NCBI GenBank assembly: GCA_902801165.1
Contig: CADCHI010000022.1
Span: 1 to 38,018, forward strand
Reading direction: 5' to 3'
Length of the DNA: 38,018 nucleotides
DNA from: an uncultured Eubacteriales bacterium
Lineage (GTDB): Bacteria; Bacillota; Clostridia; Christensenellales; Aristaeellaceae
Positions 23,596-32,174 of this stretch are shown in pieces. Position numbers and translations under genes: made by a program. The notes beneath the pieces were generated by a model. The model was given only the letters and a program-made list of their open reading frames with translations, ran no database searches and was not told the DNA's origin. Every line of letters starts with the position of its first letter. Position 1 is the stretch's first letter.

Positions 23596-24147
23596 GTGAA
23601 CGCGCCGATTGACATAACGGGCGTCGTGCTGCGGACGGAGCGGCTGGTGCTGCGGCCCTGGCGGGAATCCGACCTCGGGGATCTCTACGAATACGCCCGG
23701 GTGGACGGCGTGGGCCAGATGGCCGGCTGGCTGCCCCACAGGAGCGTCGATGAGTCCCGGGAGATCCTCGACATGTTCATCCGCGAGAAGAAGACCTTCG
23801 CCCTGGAATATGAGGGGAAGGGGGTCGGATCACTGGGCATCGAGACCTACGAGGAGGAACGCTACCCGGAGCTGGACCTGGTCCGGAAGCGGGGCCGGGA
23901 GATCGGCTACGTGCTGTCCAGGGACTACTGGGGGCGCGGGCTGATGACGGAGGCCGTGCGGGCCGTTATCGACTGGTTGTTCGACGAGGTGAAGCTGGAC
24001 TTCATCCTCGTGGGCCACTTCGTTCGCAACGACCGCTCCCGCCGGGTGATCGAGAAGTGCGGTTTCCGCTATGTCAAGACCATCTCCTGGGAAACCCGCT
24101 ACGGCAGGACGGAATCGTCGATGGAGTACATACTGGAGCGAGGATAA
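23596..24147 (+). CDS. GNAT-family N-acetyltransferase (RimJ/RimL-like)
   Basis: The product has about 183 residues. LRTERLVLRPW is the usual start of ribosomal-protein-type acetyltransferases. The acetyl-CoA site is visible as IGYVLSRDYWGRGLMTEAV, followed by HFVRNDRSRRVIEKCGF, the standard GNAT C-terminal motif. It transfers acetyl from acetyl-CoA to an amine; the acceptor may be a protein N-terminus or a small molecule. The start is uncertain: GTG 23596 follows a GGCGGGTGA stretch, whereas TTG 23578 would add six residues. It ends before a strong terminator. Confidence 0.88.
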   Translation: MNAPIDITGVVLRTERLVLRPWRESDLGDLYEYARVDGVGQMAGWLPHRSVDESREILDMFIREKKTFALEYEGKGVGSLGIETYEEERYPELDLVRKRGREIGYVLSRDYWGRGLMTEAVRAVIDWLFDEVKLDFILVGHFVRNDRSRRVIEKCGFRYVKTISWETRYGRTESSMEYILERG

Positions 24148-24191
24148 AACAGGGAATAATTGGAAATGCCTGCGATCTTCTATAATTAACA

Positions 24192-24245
24192 GGGCTGTCT
24201 CAGAACGACCTGCAAGGGTCGTTCCGTGACAGCCCCGTTCTTTAC
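24192..24245. terminator. Bidirectional terminator between GNAT and cellobiose phosphorylase genes
   Basis: Nested stems GGGCTGTC/GACAGCCC (24192-24199 and 24228-24235) and GAACGACC/GGTCGTTC (24203-24210 and 24217-24224) are followed by CGTTCTTT. On the other strand TGTTAATTAT follows. It lies between convergent genes. Confidence 0.8.
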
Positions 24246-24300
24246 CGATGGCGGGTTCCCGTGGAACCCACCGAAAATCCTTTCGGGGGAAGGCTGCACC

Positions 24301-26733
24301 TTACGCCAGCACGGCCTCGACCTCGTGGGTCGCGGGGGCCGCGTCGGCGGGAATGACGCCGCCATCCACGGGCTTGCCGTCCACGGTCAGGGTCAGCTTG
24401 CCCTTCTCGTCGCCGGCTTTGTTGACGATGTGGATGTTGTAGGTGCTGCCGCGGAACTTGCGCACCAAATGCAGGTCCGTCAGCTCCTTGGGCAGGCACG
24501 GGTCGATTCTCAGGCCGTCATAGTCCGGCTTGACGCCCAGTATGCCCTGGCTGATGGTGTAGAAGCTCCAGGCCGCGGTGCCGGTCAGCCAGCTGTTCTT
24601 GGCCTGGCCGAAGTGGGGCGCGTAGGGGCCGGCCACCATCTGGCTGTACACATAGGGCTCGGTGAAGTGCAGCTCCTGGTCCTCAATCCAGGCGGGGCAG
24701 GTGCGACGGTAGATGTCGAAGGCCGCGCCGCCGTGGCCCAGGCGCGCCTGCGCCAGCGCGATCCACGGGTTGTTGTGGCAGAAGATGCCGCCGTTCTCCT
24801 TGTATCCCGGCGGATAGGAGCTGATCTCGCCCAGCTCCAGGTGGTAGCGGGTGTAGGGCGGGGTGAGGATGGCCACGCCGTGCTCGCTGAGCAGGTGCTT
24901 GTTGACAGAATCGAGCGCCTTCTGGGCGTAGCCCTCCTTCACGCCGACGCCGCCCATGACGATGAAGCCCTGGGGCTCGATGTAGATCTTGCCCTCCTCG
25001 CACTCATGGCTGCCCACCTTGTCGCCGTGGGCGTCGTAGGCGCGCAGGAACCACTCGCCGTCCCAGCCGTGGGTCAGGATGGCCTTCTCCATCTCGTCGT
25101 GCCAGCCGGGAACCTGCTCGGCCTCCTCCGTCCAGCCGTACAGGCGGCACAGGACCTCGTAGTCCGGGCAGACGCCGGTGAACATGCCGGCGATGAAGGT
25201 GGACTCCGCCGCGCCGGACTCGTTGTTCTCGGTGGTCTGGAAGCTCTCGCCGGGGGTGCTGGAGAAGCAGTTCAGGTTCAGGCAGTCGTTCCAGTCGGCG
25301 CGGCCGATCAGCGGCAGGCCGTGGGGGCCGCGGTGCTCCAGCGTGTAGTGGAAGCTGCGGCGCAGGTGCTCCATCAGCGGCTGGGCCTGCTTCTCGTCGT
25401 TGTCGAAGGGCACCATTTCCTTCAGGATGGAGGTGTCGCCGGTCTCCTTGATGTAGGCGGCCACGCCGAAGATCAGCCACAGCGGGTCGTCGTTGAAGCC
25501 GGAGCCGATGTCGTTGTTGCCCCGCTTGGTCAGCGGCTGGTACTGGTGGTAGGCGCTGCCGTCCGGGAACTGGGTGGCGGCGATGTCCAGGATGCGCTCG
25601 CGGGCGCGGGCGGGGATCAGGTGCACGAAGCCCAGCAGGTCCTGGGTGGAGTCGCGGAAGCCCATGCCGCGGCCGATGCCGGACTCATAGTAGCTGGCGG
25701 AGCGGCTCATGTTGAAGGTGACCATGCACTGGTACTGGTTCCACAGGCCGGCCATGCGATCCACGCGGGCGTCGCCGCTGTCCACCTGGAAGGAAGAGAG
25801 CAGCTCGGCCCAGTAGGCGTTCAGCTCCGCGAAGGCGGCGTCGAACTGGGCGTCGGTCTTGAACCGGTCCAGCACGGCGTAGGCGGGGGCCTTGTTGATC
25901 ACGCCGGGGGCGATGAACTTCTGGTCCTCGGGGTTCTCGCAGTAGGCCAGCACGAAGATCAGGCTGACGGTCTCGCCGGCCTTCAGACTGCGCTTGATCC
26001 AGTGGCTGGCGATGGGGGAGAAGCCGCTGGCGACGCTGTTGTTGCTCTTGTTGGCCAGGGGCACCTGGGGCTCGCCGAAGCCGTTGTAGTAGCCGATGAA
26101 GGAGGCGCGGTCGGTGTCGAAGCCGTCGATGTCGGCGTTCACGGCGTACACCGCGAAGTGGTTGCGGCGCTCGCGGTACTCGGTCTTGTGGTAGATGGCG
26201 CTGCCCTCAATCTCCACCTCGCCGGTGGAGAAGTTGCGCTGGAAGTTGGTGGAGTCGTCCTGAGCATTCCACAGGCAGAATTCCACGTAGCTGAACAGGG
26301 AGATGTCCTTCGCGGCGTCGGATTCGTTGGTCAGGCGCACGCGGGTCACCAGGGCGTTCACGCCCCGGGGCACGAAGGAGAGCTGCTCGGCCTTCAGGCC
26401 GTCCTTCACGCCGGTGATGCGGGTGTAGCCCAGGCCGTGGCGGCACTCATAGCTGTCCAGCTTCGCCTTCACGGGCATCCAGCCGGGGGTCCAGACGCTG
26501 CCGTTGTCGTTGATGTAGAAGTACTGTCCGCCGGCGTCGGTGGGCACGTTGTTGTAGCGGTAGCGGGTGAGGCGCAGCATGCGGGCGTCCTTGTAGAAGC
26601 TGTAGCCGCCGCTGGTGTTGCTCATCAGGGTGAAAAAGGCCTCGCTACCCAGGTAGTTGATCCAGGGCGAGGGGGTGTCGGGCCGGGTGATGACGTACTC
26701 GCGGGCGAGATCGTCGAAGTGTCCGTATTCCAT
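24301..26733 (-). CDS. Cellobiose phosphorylase (GH94)
   Basis: The product has 810 residues, close to the known clostridial cellobiose phosphorylases, and matches them along its whole length (FDDLAREYVITRPDTPSPWI, NFQRNFSTGEVEIEGS, SRSASYYESGIGRGMGFRDS, GRADWNDCLNLNCFS, SWLTGTAAW). The enzyme splits cellobiose with phosphate into glucose-1-phosphate and glucose in the cytoplasm, saving ATP. D483 in RADWNDC is the general-acid position of the family. No signal peptide is present, as expected. GGAGGAGG lies before the ATG. It stands alone on the minus strand, behind a LacI-type operator, so it is likely induced by a disaccharide. No cellobiose transporter or LacI gene is in the window. Confidence 0.95.
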   Translation of the reverse strand: MEYGHFDDLAREYVITRPDTPSPWINYLGSEAFFTLMSNTSGGYSFYKDARMLRLTRYRYNNVPTDAGGQYFYINDNGSVWTPGWMPVKAKLDSYECRHGLGYTRITGVKDGLKAEQLSFVPRGVNALVTRVRLTNESDAAKDISLFSYVEFCLWNAQDDSTNFQRNFSTGEVEIEGSAIYHKTEYRERRNHFAVYAVNADIDGFDTDRASFIGYYNGFGEPQVPLANKSNNSVASGFSPIASHWIKRSLKAGETVSLIFVLAYCENPEDQKFIAPGVINKAPAYAVLDRFKTDAQFDAAFAELNAYWAELLSSFQVDSGDARVDRMAGLWNQYQCMVTFNMSRSASYYESGIGRGMGFRDSTQDLLGFVHLIPARARERILDIAATQFPDGSAYHQYQPLTKRGNNDIGSGFNDDPLWLIFGVAAYIKETGDTSILKEMVPFDNDEKQAQPLMEHLRRSFHYTLEHRGPHGLPLIGRADWNDCLNLNCFSSTPGESFQTTENNESGAAESTFIAGMFTGVCPDYEVLCRLYGWTEEAEQVPGWHDEMEKAILTHGWDGEWFLRAYDAHGDKVGSHECEEGKIYIEPQGFIVMGGVGVKEGYAQKALDSVNKHLLSEHGVAILTPPYTRYHLELGEISSYPPGYKENGGIFCHNNPWIALAQARLGHGGAAFDIYRRTCPAWIEDQELHFTEPYVYSQMVAGPYAPHFGQAKNSWLTGTAAWSFYTISQGILGVKPDYDGLRIDPCLPKELTDLHLVRKFRGSTYNIHIVNKAGDEKGKLTLTVDGKPVDGGVIPADAAPATHEVEAVLA

Positions 26734-26763
26734 GGAGACTTCCTCCTCCCATTCAATGGCGCC

Positions 26764-26781
26764 GACTAAAACGGTTTAGTC
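26764..26781 (-). promoter_or_regulatory. LacI-family operator of cellobiose phosphorylase gene
   Basis: GACTAAAACGGTTTAGTC is palindromic at 16 of 18 positions with the central CG typical of LacI-family operators. It sits 31 bases before the start codon, downstream of the likely -10, where a bound repressor would block transcription. Confidence 0.7.
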
Positions 26782-26810
26782 GCGGCGCAAAAAAATAAAA
26801 GACCATAATT

Positions 26811-26839
26811 ATAATATATGCTTTCATCAAAAAAATCAA
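26811..26839 (-). promoter_or_regulatory. Probable promoter of cellobiose phosphorylase gene
   Basis: On the minus strand TTGATT (26839-26834) and TATTAT (26816-26811) are 17 bases apart. An overlapping TATAAT (26813-26808) is an alternative -10. No gene is seen in the divergent spacer 26734-27070. Confidence 0.45.
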
Positions 26840-27070
26840 GGGGTCAGGGCCCTGTTTTTGGATGTTTGTGAAAGTTTTATGCAACCTTTCAGGGCTGAGA
26901 GCGGTCAAACAGTGGCGGGCGCGGGTCAAAAGGAAGCACTTTTCCATAAACCAGGCCATCAAAGCAGGATTTTACCCACAAACCGCGAATATTATATAGG
27001 TTAACGAAGTGTCATCACGCGCTTGTCGCGAGGAACGCCGCAAGGCAGGAGGCTTATACAGGAGGCTAAT

Positions 27071-30000
27071 ATGAACAGAAAACACCGCATCCCGTGGATT
27101 GGACTGGCGCTGGCGATGTGCGCGGCGCTGCTGGTGACCGCGCTGCCGGCCCTTGCCGAGGGCGGCCAGAAGGTGCTGGTCTGCGGCAAGGAGGAGCACA
27201 CCCACACCGAGGCCTGCTATACCAAGACGCTGACCTGCGGCCAGGAAGCGGTCGAGGCTCACCACCACACCGAGGCCTGCTACACCAAAACGCTGATCTG
27301 CAACCAGGAGGCGGTGGAGGCCCATCACCACACCGATGCTTGCCGCGAAAAGGTTTTAAGCTGTGGCAAGACGGAGAGCCCCGGGCACCAGCACACCGAG
27401 GCCTGCTATTCCCGGCAGCTGACCTGCAACAAGAATGAGGGCGATGGGGGCCACGTCCATACCGATGCCTGCTATACTCTGACGGACAACTACATCTGTG
27501 GGCAGGCGGAGAGTGACGAGCATCACCACACCGACGCCTGCCGCGAGAAGGTCTTGAGCTGCGGCAAGGCTGAGGGCGAAGGAGGCCACGTCCACACCGA
27601 TGCCTGCTATGGGGACGTGCTGAGCTGCGGCATGGCCGAGGGCGAGGGAGGCCACACCCACACCGACGCCTGCTACACCCTGACGGACAACATCGTCTGC
27701 GGCAAGGAGGAGACGGAGGGCCACGCCCACACCGACGCCTGCTATGAGGACGTGCTGAGCTGCGGCAAGGCGGAGACGGAGGGTCATACCCACACCGACG
27801 CCTGCTACGCGGTCGAGCTCACCTGCACCAAGGAGGAGCACACCCACACCGAGGCCTGCTACAAGACCCTGTACACCATCACCTTCGACACCGACGGTGG
27901 CAGCGCCGTCGCCGCCATCTCCGCGGAGGCGGGCGCGGCGGTCACCGCCCCGGCGAACCCCACAAAGGCGAACTGCGCCTTCAAGGGCTGGAGCCCGGAG
28001 CTGCCCAAGACCATGCCTGCCGGCGACCTGACGGTGAAGGCCCAGTGGGTGAACCTGTACACGATCACCTGGAAGAACGAGGACGGCACCGTCATCGACA
28101 CCACCGCCGTGGAGCAAGGCGCGACGCCCGTCCACGACGCCCCGGTGAAGGAAGCGACGCCCGACATGGAGTATGCCTTCGCGGGTTGGACGCCCGCCAT
28201 CGTGCCGGCGACGGCCAACGCCGAGTATACCGCCGTGTTCACCGGCACGGTGCGCCAGTACACCAGCGGCGACTATACCTACACCCTGAACGCCGCCGGC
28301 GAGGCCACCATCATCGCCTGGAAGGGCTCCGACGCGGAGCTGATCGTGCCCCAGCTGCTGGACAACCACGCGGTGGTGGGCATCGGCCCCGGGGCCTTCG
28401 CCAACAAGGGCAAGCTGACCCGGCTGGACCTGCCCGCCGGCCTGAGGACCATCGCCGACAACGCCTTCTCGGGCTGCCCGGCTTTGGAGACGCTGCTGGT
28501 GCCCGACTCTGTGGAGGCCATCGGCCTGGACACCCTGAAGGACGACGCGGGGCTGAAGAACTTCGTGCTGAAGGCCGGGCTGGACCGCAGCCTGGTGGCG
28601 GCGGACTCCGTGCAGCGCTTGGTGGCGATCGACGGCGTGACCACCCCGGTGTCGGTGCGCTTCCCGATGCCCTTCACGGACATCGAGGTCAACGCGCTGA
28701 ACCTGGCCTTCACCGTGGACTGTGACTTCACCGTGGCGGCGGAGCACCACCTGACCGTGGCCCAGGGCTCCACCCTCAACGTAGCGGGCCAGCGGACGCT
28801 GGTCAACCTGGGGGCCATCACCAACAGCGGCGCGCTGAACGTCGCCGGCACCCTGATCAACTGCGCGGGCACCTACGGCGGCAACGCGCCTCAGGGCAAT
28901 TACGTCACCGAACACAGCTTCCAGGACGGCGTTTGCACCGTCTGCGGCTTCGAGGACGGCGACTATGTGATCGAGCTGGGAGTTGAGTATACAGGTGGAA
29001 CGAGAAGCAAGGTATACGACAAGACGAGGAATGTAAAAAGCCCAACAGACGGATCGTGGTTGCTGGATAAGCCTATAAGGATTAAGGATTTCAACCTTAT
29101 CGGAGTAAAGGCCGGCGATTCAGTGGAAATTGGGAAATTAAACATTTCCAATTTCGAAAAGATGAATGTAGGGAACTACAATTTGAAGGTTTCTTTTACG
29201 CTTAAGGGCGACGACGCGAAGCACTACAAGGCGAAGGACCTGACCCTCTCCGCGAGGATCACCCCGAAGCCGCTGATCATCACCCCCACCGTGGGCCAGA
29301 AGAAGACCTATGGCTCCGCAGACCCGGCCTACATCACCGGCAAGGTGCGCGGCCTGCTCTCCGGCGACAAGATGACCGGCCGCCTGAGCCGCGAGACCGG
29401 CGAGAACGCCGGCCAATACCGCATCCTGGCGGGCACCATCAGCGCGGGCGACAACTATGAGATCGAGGTGTTGAAGGAATCCTTCACCATCGAGCGCAAG
29501 TCCATCAACAGCACGGACGTGGGCCTGGTGACCATCGGCAACCAGCGCTACACCGGGCAGGAGGTGACGCCCGACGTCACGCTGCGCTTCGGCAGCAACA
29601 CGCTGGTGGAGAACACCGACTATAAGGTGGCCTTCGAGAACAACATCCAGCCGGGCACCGCCACGGTGAAGCTGACCGGCATCGGCAACTACACCGGCAG
29701 CCGCGAATCGGCGTTCAGGATCCTGAACATCTCCTCCGGCGTCAACTTCAACAGCGACAGCGAGTCCGCCAACTACGGCTATTACGGCTTCGAGGACGGC
29801 GAGTACGAGGAGATGGAGGACTTCGACGGCGAGGGCGACGACGAGGACGACGAGGAGCCCGGCGAGACCGGCATGCTGTTCCTGGAGGGCAACGACTACG
29901 GCCTGGTGCTGTTCAACACCCTGGGCGAACCCTGGAACTTCTCCCAGTTCGAGGAGGAGGTCGCGGACGGCAGCAAGGTGCTGACGATCATCGCCGACCC

Positions 30001-30790
30001 GCTGCTGGACGATGAGACCGGCGAGGCGCTGTTCCTGGACGACGGCGAGCGCGAGCAGTACGACGAGCTGCATCTGCGGCTGACGCTGCCCACGATCCGC
30101 GGCCTGACGGAGCTGGGCTACACCGAGATCATCTACGAGCTGGAGAGCGCCGACCTGCGCATTCCCCTGCAGAACCTGCGCAGCGAGATCCCGCTGGACG
30201 CCGATCTGGGCGGCGCGGGAACCTCCCTGGACGTGGAGCAGGACGACACCGAGCTGGAGGGCGACGACGAGGAGCTGGAGATGGACATCGCGCCCGAGGC
30301 CGTGCAGGTGGCCGCCTACGACTTCTGCGTGGAGCAGTCCGAGGTGCTGCGCCTGACCGACCGGGAACTGGGCGCGCTGGAGAGCATCGAGCCGCTGACC
30401 TCCGCCTTCCGGCTGAGGGTGCGCCCGATGACCCAGCAGGACCTGGCCCGGGAGGACGCGCTGCGCCAGAGCGCCGCGGACAGCGGCATGGCCCTGCCCA
30501 TCGACAACGTGGAGTTTGACCCGATGCCGGAGAACTGCTATCCCGAGGGCCTGGCGCTGTACCTGATGCCCCTGGACGACTGGGACGAGCCGCCCGAGGA
30601 CGCCGGGATGCTGTACATCTCCACCATCGACGACGCGGCGGACCGCGACGAGGTGGTCGTGCTGCCCGCCCAGTTCGAGGACGTGGACGGCATGAACTAC
30701 GTGCGCTTCGATCCCACGGCCGACGGCCTGTACTGCGCGGGCTGGACGGGCCTGGACGGCGGAGAGGAAGAGGAAGCCGAAGACGAATAG
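27071..30790 (+). CDS. Large secreted protein with eleven His/Cys repeats, InlB-type, LRR and MBG-like domains
   Basis: The product has 1239 residues. A signal peptide (about 1-30, after ALA) leads into eleven copies of C-[GNT]-x(n)-HxHT(E/D)AC(Y/R) between C38 and C263, about 20 residues apart. Next come two InlB/Listeria-type repeats (about 264-330 and 335-395, FKGWSPELP and FAGWTPAIVP). A short leucine-rich stretch of BspA type follows (about 400-500), then a beta-rich part with VCTVCGFEDG, MBG-like Ig modules (about 640-900) and a very acidic C-terminal region ending EEEEAEDE. There is no LPXTG motif or C-terminal membrane helix, so attachment is unclear. Residues 637-711 are encoded by AT-rich DNA with different codons. 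GGAGG precedes ATG 27071, and an identical CAGGAGGCT lies 15 bases earlier. The function is unknown; a surface or matrix role is likely. Confidence 0.85.
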   Translation: MNRKHRIPWIGLALAMCAALLVTALPALAEGGQKVLVCGKEEHTHTEACYTKTLTCGQEAVEAHHHTEACYTKTLICNQEAVEAHHHTDACREKVLSCGKTESPGHQHTEACYSRQLTCNKNEGDGGHVHTDACYTLTDNYICGQAESDEHHHTDACREKVLSCGKAEGEGGHVHTDACYGDVLSCGMAEGEGGHTHTDACYTLTDNIVCGKEETEGHAHTDACYEDVLSCGKAETEGHTHTDACYAVELTCTKEEHTHTEACYKTLYTITFDTDGGSAVAAISAEAGAAVTAPANPTKANCAFKGWSPELPKTMPAGDLTVKAQWVNLYTITWKNEDGTVIDTTAVEQGATPVHDAPVKEATPDMEYAFAGWTPAIVPATANAEYTAVFTGTVRQYTSGDYTYTLNAAGEATIIAWKGSDAELIVPQLLDNHAVVGIGPGAFANKGKLTRLDLPAGLRTIADNAFSGCPALETLLVPDSVEAIGLDTLKDDAGLKNFVLKAGLDRSLVAADSVQRLVAIDGVTTPVSVRFPMPFTDIEVNALNLAFTVDCDFTVAAEHHLTVAQGSTLNVAGQRTLVNLGAITNSGALNVAGTLINCAGTYGGNAPQGNYVTEHSFQDGVCTVCGFEDGDYVIELGVEYTGGTRSKVYDKTRNVKSPTDGSWLLDKPIRIKDFNLIGVKAGDSVEIGKLNISNFEKMNVGNYNLKVSFTLKGDDAKHYKAKDLTLSARITPKPLIITPTVGQKKTYGSADPAYITGKVRGLLSGDKMTGRLSRETGENAGQYRILAGTISAGDNYEIEVLKESFTIERKSINSTDVGLVTIGNQRYTGQEVTPDVTLRFGSNTLVENTDYKVAFENNIQPGTATVKLTGIGNYTGSRESAFRILNISSGVNFNSDSESANYGYYGFEDGEYEEMEDFDGEGDDEDDEEPGETGMLFLEGNDYGLVLFNTLGEPWNFSQFEEEVADGSKVLTIIADPLLDDETGEALFLDDGEREQYDELHLRLTLPTIRGLTELGYTEIIYELESADLRIPLQNLRSEIPLDADLGGAGTSLDVEQDDTELEGDDEELEMDIAPEAVQVAAYDFCVEQSEVLRLTDRELGALESIEPLTSAFRLRVRPMTQQDLAREDALRQSAADSGMALPIDNVEFDPMPENCYPEGLALYLMPLDDWDEPPEDAGMLYISTIDDAADRDEVVVLPAQFEDVDGMNYVRFDPTADGLYCAGWTGLDGGEEEEAEDE
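28979..29205 (+). other. AT-rich, codon-atypical island inside the His/Cys-repeat protein gene
   Basis: By hand count 101 of 240 bases in 28981-29220 are G or C (about 42%), against well over 60% on either side. Codons such as AGA, ATA, TTA, GTA and ACA cluster here and are rare in the rest of the gene. The reading frame is kept. Confidence 0.8.
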
Positions 30791-30801
30791 CGCGGAAGCG
30801 C

Positions 30802-30841
30802 AAAGCGGGAGCCCGGGGCACGCGCCCCGGGCTCCCGCTTT
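30802..30841 (+). terminator. Terminator of the His/Cys-repeat protein gene
   Basis: AAAGCGGGAGCCCGGGGC (30802-30819) pairs perfectly over 18 bp with 30824-30841 around ACGC, ending CTTTGT. It begins 12 bases after the stop. Confidence 0.85.
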
Positions 30842-30891
30842 GTCGGTTTCAGGAGTCGTACTGTTCACGAGCAAGAAAGAATAAACAAGAC

Positions 30892-30946
30892 CCTTCGCTT
30901 CGTTCGGAATGGCGACTTTCAACCGCCGTTCAGAACGAAGCGAAGG
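30892..30946 (-). terminator. Terminator-like inverted repeat after the cupin gene
   Basis: CCTTCGCTTCGTTC (30892-30905) and GAACGAAGCGAAGG (30933-30946) are perfect 14-bp inverted arms. On the minus strand a T-rich tail (GTCTTGTTTATTCTTTC) follows, fitting the end of the cupin transcript. Similar CTTCGCTTCGTTC elements are common dispersed hairpins. Confidence 0.6.
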
Positions 30947-30979
30947 ATTTCGTCAATACTTTTTTATTTTGGAACGATA

Positions 30980-31321
30980 TCAGTCCTTCACGATGGCCGC
31001 GAGGATGACCAGGTCGTTGTCGCCGGTGTTTTCGACGCTGTGGCCGTGGCCGCTGAGGGTGGCCATGGAGTCGCCCGCGCTGACATCGACGAAGGTGTCG
31101 TCGTCCTGCACGCGGCCGTTGCCCTCCAGGAAGTAGAACAGCTCGCTCTCGCCCTCGTGTACGTGATAGCCGATGGAAGCGCCAGGAATGAGCCTGAGCA
31201 CGTTGAACATGCGCATTTTTTCGGGCAGGGCCTTGGACAGCTCGGTGAGCTCAACTTGCTTTTTGCCGCCGCGCATGAATTCGCGCAGGCTGTGGGACTG
31301 ATGCTCCTTGCGGGTGATCAT
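30980..31321 (-). CDS. Small cupin-domain protein
   Basis: The product has 113 residues, a single conserved-barrel cupin. Motif one is GYHVHEGESELFYFLEG, with two histidines and a glutamate as likely metal ligands. Motif two (SVENTGDNDLVILAAIV) gives the last histidine in GHGHSVEN. Small cupins bind metal and sugars or acids, or act as isomerases or regulators; none of these can be chosen here. AGGAGG precedes the ATG. It has its own promoter (31370-31398), divergent from the ECF S-component gene. Confidence 0.85.
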   Translation of the reverse strand: MITRKEHQSHSLREFMRGGKKQVELTELSKALPEKMRMFNVLRLIPGASIGYHVHEGESELFYFLEGNGRVQDDDTFVDVSAGDSMATLSGHGHSVENTGDNDLVILAAIVKD

Positions 31322-31369
31322 GAAAACGCCTCCTGTTCAGGATGCTCCAAGCACCTGTGATTTAACCTC

Positions 31370-31398
31370 ATTATAGTACGGTTTTGGCCCGCATACAA
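31370..31398 (-). promoter_or_regulatory. Promoter of the cupin gene
   Basis: On the minus strand TTGTAT (31398-31393) and TATAAT (31375-31370) are 17 bases apart, with a perfect -10. Confidence 0.7.
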
Positions 31399-31423
31399 GT
31401 AAATTCTTCTTAACACGAATGGG

Positions 31424-31452
31424 TTTGCGTTTGCCGGCAAATATGATATAAT
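31424..31452 (+). promoter_or_regulatory. Promoter of the ECF S component - coaX operon
   Basis: TTTGCG (31424-31429), a 17-base spacer and TATAAT (31447-31452) with an extended -10 TGA in front. About 85 bases of leader follow, containing CGGC-at-CCCC-ga-GGGG-ag-CCG (from about 31460), a bulged hairpin of unknown role. Confidence 0.7.
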
Positions 31453-31547
31453 ACCCCTGTCGGCATCCCCGAGGGGAGCCGAACATGGTGTCCCGGAAGG
31501 TATTTTCGTAGGGTATCTCTTGTGGAACTCGAACGGAGGAATGAAAA

Positions 31548-32156
31548 ATGAATAAGCTCTCTACCCGCAACTTTGTGCTGATCGCCATGCTGATCGCCGT
31601 ACTGGTGATCCTGGGGTACGTGAACATCCCCCAGCCGGCAGGCCTGTCCATCACCTTCAACATGATCCCCGTGGCCATCGCGGCCATGGCGATGGGCCCC
31701 GTGGGCGGCGCGGTCGTGGGCGGCGCCTTCGGCCTGATCAGCTTCATGCAGTGCTTCGGCATCTGCGGTTCTTCCGGCATGGGCGCGATCCTGGCGGGGA
31801 TCAACCCCTTCCTGGCCTTCGTCCAGCGCTTTGTGCCCCGCCTGCTGGACGGCTGGCTGCTGGGCTGGATATTCCGCCTGTTCAGGGACAAGCTGAAGGC
31901 GGGCATGCCCGTCAGCTGCGCCGTCACCGGCTTTATGGCGGCCTTCCTGAACACGCTGCTGTTCATGACCTCGCTGGTGTGGCTGTTCGGCAATACCGAC
32001 TACATGCGCACCTCCATGGCGGGTCGCGGCATGCTGACCTACATCGTGGCCGCAGTGGGCATCAACGGCGTCGTGGAGATGATCGTGTCCACCCTGCTGT
32101 CCTCGGCGGTGGGCCTGGCGCTGGTCAAGGCGGGTTACATTAGGAACGAGAAGTGA
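31548..32156 (+). CDS. ECF transporter S component, putative pantothenate importer
   Basis: The product has 202 residues with about six membrane segments. The N-terminus LIAMLIAVLVILGYVNIPQP and MAMGPVGGAVVGGAFGLISF, with a small-residue patch for coupling to the shared T component, are typical of energy-coupling-factor S components. It binds a vitamin and needs the ECF ATPases and T protein encoded elsewhere. The substrate call, pantothenate, comes from the next gene: coaX starts 19 bases after the stop and phosphorylates pantothenate. A GGAGG site precedes the ATG. If co-expression does not reflect substrate, other vitamins remain possible. Confidence 0.8.
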   Translation: MNKLSTRNFVLIAMLIAVLVILGYVNIPQPAGLSITFNMIPVAIAAMAMGPVGGAVVGGAFGLISFMQCFGICGSSGMGAILAGINPFLAFVQRFVPRLLDGWLLGWIFRLFRDKLKAGMPVSCAVTGFMAAFLNTLLFMTSLVWLFGNTDYMRTSMAGRGMLTYIVAAVGINGVVEMIVSTLLSSAVGLALVKAGYIRNEK

Positions 32157-32174
32157 TATAAAGGGCGTGTTCGA

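Noticed and set aside
24226-26769. Long plus-strand open frame opposite cellobiose phosphorylase
   Set aside because: It is a shadow of a full-length GH94 gene and shows no family features.
28979-29205. Diversity-generating retroelement target as explanation for the AT-rich island
   Set aside because: No reverse transcriptase or template repeat is present in the window, and the segment is not at the C-terminal end of the protein.
31453-31547. Riboswitch in the leader of the ECF/coaX operon
   Set aside because: Only one bulged hairpin is visible; I recognise no known riboswitch consensus, so it is mentioned only with the promoter.
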